DNA of 64,000 bases from Flavobacteriaceae bacterium (GCA_027082925.1 JALWTD010000016.1:62001-126000), one strand, 5' to 3'; shown: positions 17,255 to 26,215, numbered from the stretch's first letter. Notes: generated by a model not told the origin, from the letters alone. A program made the numbers and translations.

Positions 17255-18412
17255 TTATTTGATGGATTTTAAAAATAAAGTGAGATTTTCATTTTTTTGA
17301 AGTTTCATTTTCCTCCTTATTAACACTCTAATATTTTCAATAGTTTTTGTACTTCTTTGCAATATTTCTGCAATTTCTTTTGTGTTATAATTTTGATGTA
17401 TTAAACATGTAACTCTAATTTCATTAGATGTTAAACTAGGGTAATCTTTAAGTAACGTTTTATAAAATATACTATTAGATTCTTTAAATCTTATATCAAA
17501 TTCTTTCCAGATTTTTGATTTTTGTGTAAAATTCTTAAGTTTTCCTGTTATTTTATGAATATTAGCATTCGATATATCTGAGGATCTATTTAAATTATCT
17601 CCCAATTCTTTTAAAATATTTTTATTGACCTCTTTCATAGAAGCGATGTATAATTCTTTTTGGAAAAGTTCCTTCTTTTTTAATTCTAGTTCTAATTGAC
17701 TTTTTTTTAAGCCCAAAATTTTATTATTCTTTTCTTGTTTCTTAATATCAATAATCAATTTTTTGTTATACATAATAAATATACTGAATGTTAGTATTAT
17801 TAAAATAACTTCATAAGTAACAAGAAAAAGACCTTCAGAATTATTTAAATTGAAATAATAAGTAGCTTGATATTGTTCAAGCATTATTACTATAATATGA
17901 ACAATTTGAACAACAAGAAGAGTACAAAAAACAAGTCCAACTCCTAAAGTTGTTTTACGAACAACAGTAGAAACTCGAACTAGCGTCAACCAAGCAATTT
18001 GCGCACTAATTAACACATAAAATATGGATAAATTAAGAACTCGTTTATTTGCATCTGGTTTAAAATAAGTAAAATAGGAATGAATTAAAATAAATATAAT
18101 GATAAATAAAAAGTTATAAATATGGACTCCCTTTTTATGTACGAATTGCTCTAACCCTATCAGAAGCAAGAAGGTTGAAGAAATTACTAATGTGTTTCCA
18201 ATTACTATTGAGATCCATTCAGGAAAAAAATTTTGAAAAAATAAAAGAGTATTCCCCAGGGCTACCATTACAAAACTTAATAATATTGCTAAAGTTCCTG
18301 AATATCGTTTTCTTATCTGCAAGCACAACAAGCCTATTAAAAACAGATTTATTATATTAATGATTGTATAACTAAGAAAAACTGTACGAATATCTATAAA
18401 AAGTAGATTCAT
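17255..18412 (-). CDS. Membrane-bound LuxR-type transcriptional regulator
   Basis: A 385-residue protein. The first ~220 residues hold seven or so hydrophobic segments, resembling a 7TM sensor. A coiled-coil stretch rich in Lys/Glu/Leu (about 222-262) links it to a C-terminal helix-turn-helix of the LuxR/FixJ type (about 320-385: LTSNEIRVTCLIHQNYNTKEIA, then RSTKTIENIRVLIRRKMKL). No kinase or receiver domain is seen, so it is a one-component design. Its location 385 bp upstream of the secreted protein pair on the same strand suggests it regulates them, but this is inference. Confidence 0.82.
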   Translation of the reverse strand: MNLLFIDIRTVFLSYTIINIINLFLIGLLCLQIRKRYSGTLAILLSFVMVALGNTLLFFQNFFPEWISIVIGNTLVISSTFLLLIGLEQFVHKKGVHIYNFLFIIIFILIHSYFTYFKPDANKRVLNLSIFYVLISAQIAWLTLVRVSTVVRKTTLGVGLVFCTLLVVQIVHIIVIMLEQYQATYYFNLNNSEGLFLVTYEVILIILTFSIFIMYNKKLIIDIKKQEKNNKILGLKKSQLELELKKKELFQKELYIASMKEVNKNILKELGDNLNRSSDISNANIHKITGKLKNFTQKSKIWKEFDIRFKESNSIFYKTLLKDYPSLTSNEIRVTCLIHQNYNTKEIAEILQRSTKTIENIRVLIRRKMKLQKNENLTLFLKSIK

Positions 18413-18573
18413 TAGTGTAAATAAAAAGTTCTTTTTTAAATTGTGTGAACAATAATTTTATATAAAAATAATTAAATATTTAAGATTCAATACTTAATAA
18501 GTTTATTTTTTATTGGCTATTTGGTTAGTAAATTCTATGCAATCACTCTATTTAGACAGCTCTAAATAATTTT

Positions 18574-20643
18574 TTAAAAATCAAAATACCAATTAAAGAC
18601 ATCTGTTTTCAACCCAAAGGTAATCCAAGTAGTGTTAGAACTGTCAAAAACATTGGTAGGTGCTGTTGGATTGAAATCTCTAAAGGTAAACCCTCCAAAA
18701 ATTTTCAAATTTGTTGCAGGATTTACGAGGTATCCTACTTGCAAATCTGCAATAAAAATGGTGGTGGTATTTCCTTGTCCTATTTTATTTCCGTAATCAG
18801 AAGCTCTATTGTCATTATCTTGAAACACATTCCCTCCATAACTATAAGCGTCTATACCGTCGTTAAAATCAAATCCTTTTTTTCCAATTACCATTTTAGC
18901 GTTTGCAAACCATCGGTCTTTTGTATAGTTAGCAATTCCTATTGCTTCTCTAAAGTTTGCTCCCCACAAGTGAGCTAAAGGTTGGTTATTGTGCCCATAA
19001 TTATAGTTTAATTCATCGTGAGAATACGTATATGGTCTAACGGCATTGTACTCTGCTTGTAAATACAGGTTCTTAATGTTAAACGCATTGTGATATTTAA
19101 TTCCTAACTGAACTCCAAATTTATTTGCCCACCATCCATCGTTACTTGTTATTTCTGAAGTTCTAAACTCGTCGAGTAATAATTGAGAATATAACTGTAT
19201 GCTTTTTGCTTTATATTTTAAACTCAATCCTATTAAAGAATTTCCGGCTCTTGAGCCTGAAGAAAACTCAATGGCTGTATAAAAAATAAGCGGATTTAAA
19301 TAATTAACATCAAACCCTCGATTGTTTACATCGTCCCAAATAACCGTCTCAAATAAGCCTATATTTATTTTTTTAGACACATTCCAACTCAAATAATGAA
19401 TGGCCATAAATTTTTGTTTATAGGCGCCATCAACTGTTAATTCAGGTCTAACATCTTGCATCCACATCCACAAATTAGTGTACTTCATTTTCCAAAAATC
19501 AGTTGTGATTTTAAGGTACGGATACGGTGAAGATACATCAGATAAAAATAAAGACCTGTATCCATCTCCTATAAAATTTTTACCATGCCCAAATTGGAAA
19601 TTAAAATATTTATTTGGTGTATACGAAATATAAGCTTCAGCTACCGGATAATCATAAGCATCTGTTTTAAACTGTTTTGCTATTCCTCGTCCCGGTATAA
19701 TTGCCGGGTTTCCACCATCGGGTTTCATGTATTCTGCATATTGATTTACATAATCGGCAAAGCGCCCTTGACTTTCGTAAAAACTGGTAGAAAAATTAAA
19801 TTTTTTACCTATCCCTCCATTTATTTGAATTGCTCTTGTATTATTAAACGTACTAATCCCTTGATTGTCTTTCCCTAGTTGTAAATCTACTACAGGATCT
19901 ACCGTAAACCAATAATCTTCTCCTTTTACAAAAGCCATATGCTCGTTTAAAAGCTTTTTACCAAACCATGTTGTTTTAGGTTGTATTAAACTGTTTTTTT
20001 GAGCATCTAAATCTACGTACTCATTAACATAAGAATACACATATGGCTTAACGGCTGTATGACCGTTTGAACCTTGACTTATGTAATAATCGTAAACATT
20101 ATATGCATTATGTGTAAAAGGAATATTTAACCCGCTTTTATGCTCGGGAAACAACGTTGTTTTTTGAACTTGTTTAAGTTCTTTATTTGGATTTTTCTGA
20201 AACAAATCAGCTACCGGTTTTTGCGCTCTTTTAGAAACTGCCGGTTGTGTATTTCTATTAAGAGGAATATTTAAAGGAAATACAAATTGCATTTCTATAG
20301 GGTGGTTATTGTAGGTTGCAGGAGTTACAATAGGAAGGAGTTTAAAAACACGTTTTACTTCTTCCTTTAATTCTTTGTAAGGTGTGTTTATATATAAGGT
20401 TTCAAATTCTCCGGAGGTGTTTACTAAAAAAACAATATTAACAACACCTTCAAATCTTTCAGAAATTAAAACATCAGGTATTTTAAAATTGGCTATTATC
20501 TTCTTTTGAACTTCATTATTAAAGCAATCTTGCAAATTTGAAATTATGGTTGAATCACAACTTTTAAAAACAGGATACTTTTCTACTTGCGCATAAATAG
20601 AAATAGAAAAAAGAAATAAAATACCTACTATTGTTTTTTTCAT
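18574..20643 (-). CDS. RemB-like gliding-motility outer-membrane protein with N-terminal TonB_C-like domain
   Basis: A 689-residue protein with a signal peptide (1-18). Residues about 19-130 resemble the C-terminal domain of TonB (VEKYPVFKSC, then a middle strand pair and VKRVFKLLPIVTPA, ending FVFPLNIPL), aligning in order with the TonB paralogues at 24.6-27.1 kb. The rest (about 170-689) is a beta-barrel rich in aromatic strands, ending in NWYFDF, an outer-membrane C-terminus. Size and composition match RemB of Flavobacterium johnsoniae, which affects gliding, and the Wzi-like capsule assembly family. It follows the acetyltransferase by 12 bp. The RemB assignment is from recall of the family. 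Confidence 0.75.
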   Translation of the reverse strand: MKKTIVGILFLFSISIYAQVEKYPVFKSCDSTIISNLQDCFNNEVQKKIIANFKIPDVLISERFEGVVNIVFLVNTSGEFETLYINTPYKELKEEVKRVFKLLPIVTPATYNNHPIEMQFVFPLNIPLNRNTQPAVSKRAQKPVADLFQKNPNKELKQVQKTTLFPEHKSGLNIPFTHNAYNVYDYYISQGSNGHTAVKPYVYSYVNEYVDLDAQKNSLIQPKTTWFGKKLLNEHMAFVKGEDYWFTVDPVVDLQLGKDNQGISTFNNTRAIQINGGIGKKFNFSTSFYESQGRFADYVNQYAEYMKPDGGNPAIIPGRGIAKQFKTDAYDYPVAEAYISYTPNKYFNFQFGHGKNFIGDGYRSLFLSDVSSPYPYLKITTDFWKMKYTNLWMWMQDVRPELTVDGAYKQKFMAIHYLSWNVSKKINIGLFETVIWDDVNNRGFDVNYLNPLIFYTAIEFSSGSRAGNSLIGLSLKYKAKSIQLYSQLLLDEFRTSEITSNDGWWANKFGVQLGIKYHNAFNIKNLYLQAEYNAVRPYTYSHDELNYNYGHNNQPLAHLWGANFREAIGIANYTKDRWFANAKMVIGKKGFDFNDGIDAYSYGGNVFQDNDNRASDYGNKIGQGNTTTIFIADLQVGYLVNPATNLKIFGGFTFRDFNPTAPTNVFDSSNTTWITFGLKTDVFNWYFDF

Positions 20644-20655
20644 CTACGATTGTTA

Positions 20656-21237
20656 TTACGAAATTTTTACAACTTTATTGTTCTTTAACTGGTACTTATC
20701 ATTACTTTCAATACACGTTGCAAAACCTTTATCATTAAAATGCAATCGATGTCCGTACTCGCTAATCCACCCTATTTGTTTTGAAGGATTTCCTACTACC
20801 AATGCATAAGGCAACACTTGTTTTGTAACTACTGCTCCTGCTCCTACAAAAGCATATTCACCTATATCATTCCCACACACAATGGTTGCATTTGCACCAA
20901 TACTAGCGCCTTTTTTTACCAATGTTTTTTTGTATTCGTCTTTTCTAATGATTGCGCTTCTAGGGTTAATCACATTTGTAAATACCATTGACGGACCCAA
21001 GAAAACATCGTCTTCACAAATAACTCCTGAGTAAATAGATACATTATTTTGAACTTTTACATTGTTTCCCAATATTACTTTGGGAGACACCACAACATTT
21101 TGTCCAATATTACAATTTTTGCCTATTACAGCAGTTGGCATAATATGGCTAAAATGCCAAATTTTTGTTCCTGTACCAATCACACAATCGTCATCAATTA
21201 CAGCTGTTTCATGTGCAAAATATGTATTGTTACTCAT
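20656..21237 (-). CDS. Left-handed beta-helix acyltransferase, WbpD/WlbB type
   Basis: A 193-residue hexapeptide-repeat acetyltransferase. Isoleucine-patch repeats run from about residue 10 to 160 (VIGTGTKIWHFSHI, IGKNCNIGQNVVVSP, VKVQNNVSIYSGV), and the segment FLGPSMVFTNVINPRSA is typical of UDP-2-acetamido-3-amino-2,3-dideoxyglucuronate N-acetyltransferases. The product would be a precursor of a diacetamido sugar in surface polysaccharide. No other polysaccharide genes are adjacent; it lies between an aldehyde dehydrogenase-like gene and the remB-like gene in one run. The exact substrate cannot be read from sequence. Confidence 0.85.
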   Translation of the reverse strand: MSNNTYFAHETAVIDDDCVIGTGTKIWHFSHIMPTAVIGKNCNIGQNVVVSPKVILGNNVKVQNNVSIYSGVICEDDVFLGPSMVFTNVINPRSAIIRKDEYKKTLVKKGASIGANATIVCGNDIGEYAFVGAGAVVTKQVLPYALVVGNPSKQIGWISEYGHRLHFNDKGFATCIESNDKYQLKNNKVVKIS

Positions 21238-21256
21238 GCTTTTTAGTGTGTTGCTT

Positions 21257-22117
21257 TTAAATCTCTGTTGGATGCCAAGTTGTTTTAACTTCTTGCATTT
21301 TTTCTATAAAATATGGAGATTGGCTTTCTTCACTTGTCCAATCATTTTTTTTATAAAAAATGGTTCTTTTAAGGTTATTACTTGCCAATTCATTAATATT
21401 TTTAATAACAGCAGCATCTTTACCACAATAAACAATTGTATTAACATCCATGTGTGATGCCATTTGGCTTGTTAGTTCGGCTCTTTTACCTGTTAATATG
21501 TTTACTACACCTGCAGGCACATCGGAAGAGTTGAGTACTTCTGCAAACGATATTGCTGTTAACGGTTTACTTTCCGAAGCTAAAACAATAATTGAGTTTC
21601 CTCCAACAATAGCTGGAGCTATCATTGATATTAGACCTAACAAACTTTGTTCTTCTGGTGCTACTATTGCAACCACTCCAACTGGTTCTAAATTTGAAAA
21701 GTTAAAATGCGAACTTGCTACAGGGTTTACTGCACTAAATATTTGCTGGTATTTATCACTCCATCCCGCATAATAAACCAATCTGTCAATCGCTAAATCA
21801 ACTTCATTTTTAGCTTTAGCAGCTTCTTCTCCTTGAGTTATTAATTCTGCTATAAATTGCTCTTTTCTGCTTTCTAGCATCTCTGCAATTCTATATAAAA
21901 TTTGACCTTTATTTAAGGCTGAAGCATTTCCCCAAGAGGTTTGTGCTTTTCTGGCTATTACTACTGCATTTCTAAAATCTTTTCGAGATGCTAAACACAT
22001 ATTCGCAATTAAACTTCCTTGTTTATTTTTAACAGCGTAGTATCTACCAGATTCTGTTCTTGGAAATTTACCTCCAATGTATAATTTATATGTTTTATGA
22101 ATATCTAATCTGCTCAT
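21257..22117 (-). CDS. Half-length, catalytically dead aldehyde dehydrogenase homologue
   Basis: A 286-residue protein that aligns with the N-terminal, NAD-binding half of aldehyde dehydrogenases (YKLYIGGKFPRTESGRYY, then YAGWSDKYQQIF and EPVGVVAIVAPEEQSL). It lacks every catalytic element: the PWNF asparagine is replaced by PEEQ, and there is no LELGG glutamate and no nucleophilic cysteine region. It ends with a unique tail (YFIEKMQEVKTTWHPTEI). The preceding gene is a full-length paralogue, 15 bp away. The pair recalls ALDH16, in which an active core is joined to a second, inactive ALDH-like domain; here they would be separate subunits. The frame is intact, so I call it a gene rather than a remnant. 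Confidence 0.85.
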   Translation of the reverse strand: MSRLDIHKTYKLYIGGKFPRTESGRYYAVKNKQGSLIANMCLASRKDFRNAVVIARKAQTSWGNASALNKGQILYRIAEMLESRKEQFIAELITQGEEAAKAKNEVDLAIDRLVYYAGWSDKYQQIFSAVNPVASSHFNFSNLEPVGVVAIVAPEEQSLLGLISMIAPAIVGGNSIIVLASESKPLTAISFAEVLNSSDVPAGVVNILTGKRAELTSQMASHMDVNTIVYCGKDAAVIKNINELASNNLKRTIFYKKNDWTSEESQSPYFIEKMQEVKTTWHPTEI

Positions 22118-22132
22118 TTTCTGAAATTAATA

Positions 22133-23596
22133 TTAATCAAATGTTACGTATGAACTCAATCCGTGTAATCCTCCTTCTCTGCCAAATCCGCTTTCTTTAT
22201 AACCTCCAAAAGGAGATGTTGCATCAAATTTATTAAATGTATTTGCCCAAATAACTCCGGCATTTAATTTTTGTGTTAGGTGAAATATTTTAGATCCCGT
22301 TTGTGTCCAAACTCCTGCCGATAATCCGTAAGGAGTATTATTTGCTTTTTCAATAACCTCGTCAATAGTTCTAAAAGTTTGGATTGCCAATACCGGCCCA
22401 AATATTTCTTCTTGAACAATTCTGTGCGATTGTGAAACATTTAAAAATAAGGTTGGTGCACACCAATTTCCTTTTTTAGGAAGGTTACAATTTGGTTGAT
22501 ATATTTCTCCTCCTTCATTTAAACCTATTTTTATGTAATTTTCAATGGTTTGAAGCTGCTTTTTAGAGTTAATTGCTCCAATATCGGTATTTTTATCTAG
22601 CGGATCTCCAACTATAAGCGTTTCCATTCTATCTTTTAATTTCTGAATTACCACATTTGCTACCGACTCTTGCACAAACAACCTAGAACCTGCACAACAT
22701 ACATGTCCTTGATTAAAAAAGATAGCATTTATAATACCTTCAACTGCTTGGTCTATGGCTGCATCTTCAAAAATAATATTAGCGCCCTTACCACCTAATT
22801 CTAACGTTACTTTTTTATGAGTTCCGGCAATGGCGTTTTGAATGTATTTTCCAACACCTGTAGAACCTGTAAAGGCAATTTTATCAACTTCCGGATGGTT
22901 TACAATTTCTGCTCCGGTAGCACCTGCTCCGGTAACAATATTTACAACGCCTTTTGGTAATCCACTGTCGTGAATAATCTCGGCAAGTTTTAAGGCTGTC
23001 AACGGAGTTGTTTCTGCTGGTTTTAGTACTACTGTGTTTCCGGTAGCTAAAGCCGGTGCTAATTTCCAAGCGGCCATTAACAATGGAAAGTTCCACGGGA
23101 TAATTTGACCTGCAACTCCAACAGGTTTTACTTTTCTGTTTGGAAATGCATACGCTAACTTATCTGCCCATCCTGCGTAGTAAAAAAAATGATTTGCTGC
23201 TAATGGAATATCTATATCTCTAGATTCTCTTATTGGTTTTCCTCCGTCTAAGCTTTCTATTACAGCAAATTCTCTAGCACGTTCTTGAATTAATCTTGCT
23301 ATTCTAAAAATATATTTACCTCTTTCTTTTCCTGATAAGGCAGCCCATCCTTTAAATGCCTTTTTAGCGGCTTTTACGGCTTTATCAACGTCTTTTTTAG
23401 AAGCTTCAGCTATACTTGCTATTTTTTGATTATTTGATGGATTAATTGTATCGAAGTATTTACCTTCAACTGGTTTTGTAAATGCTCCGTTAATGTATAA
23501 TTCATATTGCTCTTTAATTTGAATATGATCTGTACTTTCAGGAGCTTCGTGATATGTCCAAGAAGATTTAAACATCTTATTTTTATTTGTATTCAT
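22133..23596 (-). CDS. Aldehyde dehydrogenase (full length)
   Basis: An NAD(P)-dependent aldehyde dehydrogenase of 487 residues. Catalytic elements are present: N169 in PWNF, E266 in LELGG, and the nucleophile C300 in FFNQGHVCCAGSR, plus the cofactor loop FTGSTGVGK and EEIFGPVL. It lies 7 bp after deoC. DeoC releases acetaldehyde from deoxyribose 5-phosphate, so oxidation of acetaldehyde to acetate is a reasonable inferred role. Its partner may be the dead homologue encoded directly downstream. Confidence 0.93.
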   Translation of the reverse strand: MNTNKNKMFKSSWTYHEAPESTDHIQIKEQYELYINGAFTKPVEGKYFDTINPSNNQKIASIAEASKKDVDKAVKAAKKAFKGWAALSGKERGKYIFRIARLIQERAREFAVIESLDGGKPIRESRDIDIPLAANHFFYYAGWADKLAYAFPNRKVKPVGVAGQIIPWNFPLLMAAWKLAPALATGNTVVLKPAETTPLTALKLAEIIHDSGLPKGVVNIVTGAGATGAEIVNHPEVDKIAFTGSTGVGKYIQNAIAGTHKKVTLELGGKGANIIFEDAAIDQAVEGIINAIFFNQGHVCCAGSRLFVQESVANVVIQKLKDRMETLIVGDPLDKNTDIGAINSKKQLQTIENYIKIGLNEGGEIYQPNCNLPKKGNWCAPTLFLNVSQSHRIVQEEIFGPVLAIQTFRTIDEVIEKANNTPYGLSAGVWTQTGSKIFHLTQKLNAGVIWANTFNKFDATSPFGGYKESGFGREGGLHGLSSYVTFD

Positions 23597-23603
23597 AGTA
23601 AAG

Positions 23604-24500
23604 TTAATCTTTTGAAAAATAATTAGGTGATTGGTACAAACCTGTTTCTGCTTTTACCAACTGCATAAGCACGTCGTTAAGTAAGCTACTGGCTCCAAAT
23701 CGGAAATAATTTTTATTCATCCATTTTTCTCCTAAAACTTCGTTTAACATTACCAAATATTGCAATGCTAATTTAGAGTTTGAAATACCTCCTGCCGGCT
23801 TCATTCCAATCATTTTTCCTGTTTTTAAATAAAAGTCTTTTATAGCATCTAGCATTACATACGTTACTTGCATTGTTGCTGCCGGCTGAATTTTTCCGGT
23901 TGATGTTTTTATAAAATCTGCTCCGGCATACATTGCAATTTCACTTGCTTTCCGTACATTATCTAGTGTGTCTAATTCTCCTGTTTCTAATATCACTTTC
24001 AAGTGAGCTTTCCCGCAAGCTTCTTTTATACTTGCAATTTCATCGAATACAAATTGGTAGTCTCCTGCCAAAAATGCACCTCTAGAAATAACCATATCTA
24101 TCTCATCGGCACCTTGATCTACAGCAAATTTAGTATCGTTAAGTTTTACTTCTAAATTGGATTGACCACTTGGAAATGCCGTAGCTACAGATGCTACTTG
24201 AATATTAGAACCTTTAAGCGCTTTTTTAGCAACTCCAACATAAGATGGATACACACAAACTGCAGCTACTTTAGGAATATCTTTTAACACATCATGAGGA
24301 TGCATGGCTTTGTAACACAATTGTTCTACCTTCCCTTTAGTGTCTTTTCCTTCAAGGGTGGTAAGGTCAATCATGCTCATTGCAAGTTTTAATCCTTCTA
24401 CTTTTGAAGATTTTTTAATGCTACGCGAACAAAATCGTTTGACACGTTCATTTACACCTGTTGTGTCATAAACCGGTAAGTTGTTTAAATTTGGAAACAT
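23604..24500 (-). CDS. deoC: Deoxyribose-phosphate aldolase
   Basis: A class I aldolase that cleaves 2-deoxy-D-ribose 5-phosphate to glyceraldehyde 3-phosphate and acetaldehyde. The 298-residue length fits the longer form of the family. Key motifs are VILETGELD with the neighbouring acid residue, and ADFIKTSTGK, which carries the Schiff-base lysine; MKPAGGIS near the C-terminus binds phosphate. It starts a tight run of five genes on the minus strand (spacings of 7 to 19 bp). A candidate TAAATTTG box and an inverted repeat lie upstream. Confidence 0.95.
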   Translation of the reverse strand: MFPNLNNLPVYDTTGVNERVKRFCSRSIKKSSKVEGLKLAMSMIDLTTLEGKDTKGKVEQLCYKAMHPHDVLKDIPKVAAVCVYPSYVGVAKKALKGSNIQVASVATAFPSGQSNLEVKLNDTKFAVDQGADEIDMVISRGAFLAGDYQFVFDEIASIKEACGKAHLKVILETGELDTLDNVRKASEIAMYAGADFIKTSTGKIQPAATMQVTYVMLDAIKDFYLKTGKMIGMKPAGGISNSKLALQYLVMLNEVLGEKWMNKNYFRFGASSLLNDVLMQLVKAETGLYQSPNYFSKD

Positions 24501-24530
24501 TTATATTGTTTAATATTTTGAATATACAAA

Positions 24531-24556
24531 GCCAACTAGCTAAGGCGCTAATTGGC
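24531..24556 (-). terminator. Inverted repeat between TonB gene and deoC
   Basis: GCCAACTAGC (24531-24540) pairs with GCTAATTGGC (24547-24556) with one mismatch and a 6-nt loop. The U tract on the minus strand is poor, so it may be a weak terminator of the TonB gene or a structure in the deoC leader. Confidence 0.4.
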
Positions 24557-24571
24557 CTATTTTTATGTTCA

Positions 24572-24579
24572 CAAATTTA
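24572..24579 (-). promoter_or_regulatory. Candidate -7 box (TAAATTTG) for deoC operon
   Basis: TAAATTTG on the minus strand, 71 bp upstream of the deoC start, matches TAnnTTTG. No TTG at the -33 position was found. The inverted repeat at 24531-24556 would lie in the leader of this transcript. Confidence 0.35.
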
Positions 24580-24600
24580 CATAAAATATGTATAACCGTA

Positions 24601-25335
24601 CTATTGTACTTTAAAAACAATTGGAAGTGCGTATTTAACCCCTACCTTTTGTCCTCTTTGTTCTCCTGGAATCATTTTTGGAAGAGATTGAATTACGCGA
24701 ATGGCTTCTGCTTGTAGCTTTTTGTGTGTTGCTCTTGCCTTAATGTCTGAAATATTTCCTTTGGCATCTATTTTAAACATTACAAAAATCTTTTGTGTAG
24801 TTCCCGGACTCAATCCAATATCGGTAGCAATACTAGAGTTAAATTTTTCTGATACAAATTTTGAAATTTTAGCAGAAAAACAAGCTCTAAGCTCTTTGTT
24901 ATTTCCTGAACAACCTGGATATATTGGTACTTTTTCAATAACAACAAAAGGAACGTCTTCTACAACGGTTTCCTCTTCCTCTACAGTTTCTAACTCGCTT
25001 TCTATATTTGTAATTTCTACGGCATCTAACTCATCTGTTTCTGTAGATTCTATAACCGTTTCAATAACATCCTTTTCATCTTCTACTTTAATAATTTTGT
25101 CTGGAAGTACAACTTTTTGTTTTGGTTGTTCTATTGGTTTTACAATTTTAACTTCAGCTACATCATTCACATTATCAATACGCACAAATGTTCCTGAAAT
25201 TTCATTTACTTGTCGTGTATATGTTTTTATTTTAATTAACTGATATACTATAAAAAGAGAAAGTACTAACCCTAACTGTATTAAAATTTTACTGTAATTC
25301 TCTAAAGCCGCATTTGGATATTTTTTAATTTCCAT
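24601..25335 (-). CDS. Energy transducer TonB (paralogue 1)
   Basis: A 244-residue TonB-like protein: short cytoplasmic N-terminus, one membrane helix (about 16-36), an acidic linker of about 90 residues, and a C-terminal TonB domain (about 135-244) with the Flavobacteriaceae start VEKVPIYPGCSGNNKELRACF and a QSLPKMIPGEQRGQ motif. The linker has almost no proline, unlike classical TonB. It is the last of three tandem paralogues on this strand and would couple the proton gradient, through ExbB/ExbD elsewhere, to outer-membrane transport. Confidence 0.9.
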   Translation of the reverse strand: MEIKKYPNAALENYSKILIQLGLVLSLFIVYQLIKIKTYTRQVNEISGTFVRIDNVNDVAEVKIVKPIEQPKQKVVLPDKIIKVEDEKDVIETVIESTETDELDAVEITNIESELETVEEEETVVEDVPFVVIEKVPIYPGCSGNNKELRACFSAKISKFVSEKFNSSIATDIGLSPGTTQKIFVMFKIDAKGNISDIKARATHKKLQAEAIRVIQSLPKMIPGEQRGQKVGVKYALPIVFKVQ

Positions 25336-25408
25336 AACACCTATTTTGGGTTAAACTAGAAATTTAAAAGAAACTGTTTAAAACAGTTGTGTAGTTGTAT
25401 AATGCAGA

Positions 25409-25446
25409 GATGTTGCTAAAACAAGATGTTTAATGTTAGCAACATC
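25409..25446. repeat. Perfect 11-bp inverted repeat between TonB paralogues 1 and 2
   Basis: GATGTTGCTAA (25409-25419) and TTAGCAACATC (25436-25446) form a perfect stem with a 16-nt loop. There is no strong T tract, so its role (terminator, leader structure or operator) is unclear. Confidence 0.6.
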
Positions 25447-25498
25447 TTGCAAGATATTTTTCATATTAAATTTACGACTTTTTTAGCTTTTATCCAAT

Positions 25499-26215
25499 TT
25501 ATTCAACCTTAAATACAATAGGTAATGAAAACTTCACAATTACAGGGTGACCTCGTTGTTTTCCCGGTTTCATTTTTGGAAGTAATTTAATTACTCTAAC
25601 TGCTTCTTCTTTTAATTTTTGATGGGGTGCTCTTGCTTGGATATCAATAATATTTCCATTTTTATCTATTTTAAAAAGCGTGTAAATACGTTGTATCCCA
25701 GAGCTAAGACCAATTTTTTCAGCCAATCCTGTATCAAATTTTTTGCGAATAAATTTATTTATTTCGTTTGTAAAACAAGCTTTCATTTCTTCTTTAGAAC
25801 CAGTACATCCAGGGAATGAAGGTGCATCTTCCAGCACAATAAAATCAACTTCATCTTCGGGTAATTCAGGCTCTTCATCTACAACATCGTTAAAATCGCT
25901 AAAATCTACCGGATCATCAATAACATCTGTAAAAAACAAATCATCTGCCGGACTATCGTCAATTACTTTTTTTATAATATCTATATTTATCTTTTTTTGT
26001 TTTGGCTGAATGGGTTTCTGTTTTCTAAACTCAACAATTTGAGGGATTTCTTCACTTGAAAAAGGAGAGGTGCTATTAAAAACAACAATGTCTTTTTCAA
26101 ATGTTTTGGTTTCTAACAATGCATAAGCAACAAGTAACGATAAAACTATTCCTAATTGTACAAATAGTTTGCTGTAATTCTCTAAATTTGCTTTTGGGTG
26201 TTTTTTTGTTTTCAT
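25499..26215 (-). CDS. Energy transducer TonB (paralogue 2)
   Basis: A 238-residue TonB paralogue. One membrane helix (about 16-35) is followed by a linker rich in Asp/Glu with Pro only in 'KQKPIQPKQKK', then the TonB domain (DAPSFPGCTGSKEEMKACF onward; LLPKMKPGKQRGHPV near the end). It is the most divergent of the three, with an acidic linker lacking the Val-Glu repeats of its neighbours. It has its own intergenic region on both sides, so it may be transcribed separately. Confidence 0.9.
   Translation of the reverse strand: MKTKKHPKANLENYSKLFVQLGIVLSLLVAYALLETKTFEKDIVVFNSTSPFSSEEIPQIVEFRKQKPIQPKQKKINIDIIKKVIDDSPADDLFFTDVIDDPVDFSDFNDVVDEEPELPEDEVDFIVLEDAPSFPGCTGSKEEMKACFTNEINKFIRKKFDTGLAEKIGLSSGIQRIYTLFKIDKNGNIIDIQARAPHQKLKEEAVRVIKLLPKMKPGKQRGHPVIVKFSLPIVFKVE

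Noticed and set aside
18551-18566. Hairpin TTTAGA-CAGC-TCTAAA after the remB-like gene
   Set aside because: Stem is short and AT-rich and lacks a T run on the minus strand, so it is not listed as a terminator.
21257-22117. Short aldehyde dehydrogenase as a frameshifted or decayed gene
   Set aside because: The frame is intact from ATG to stop with a distinct C-terminal tail, and spacing to both neighbours is that of an operon.
24701-25243. 180-codon open frame on the plus strand rich in Ser/Thr
   Set aside because: Antisense to the acidic linker of a TonB gene; the Ser/Thr richness mirrors Glu/Val codons.
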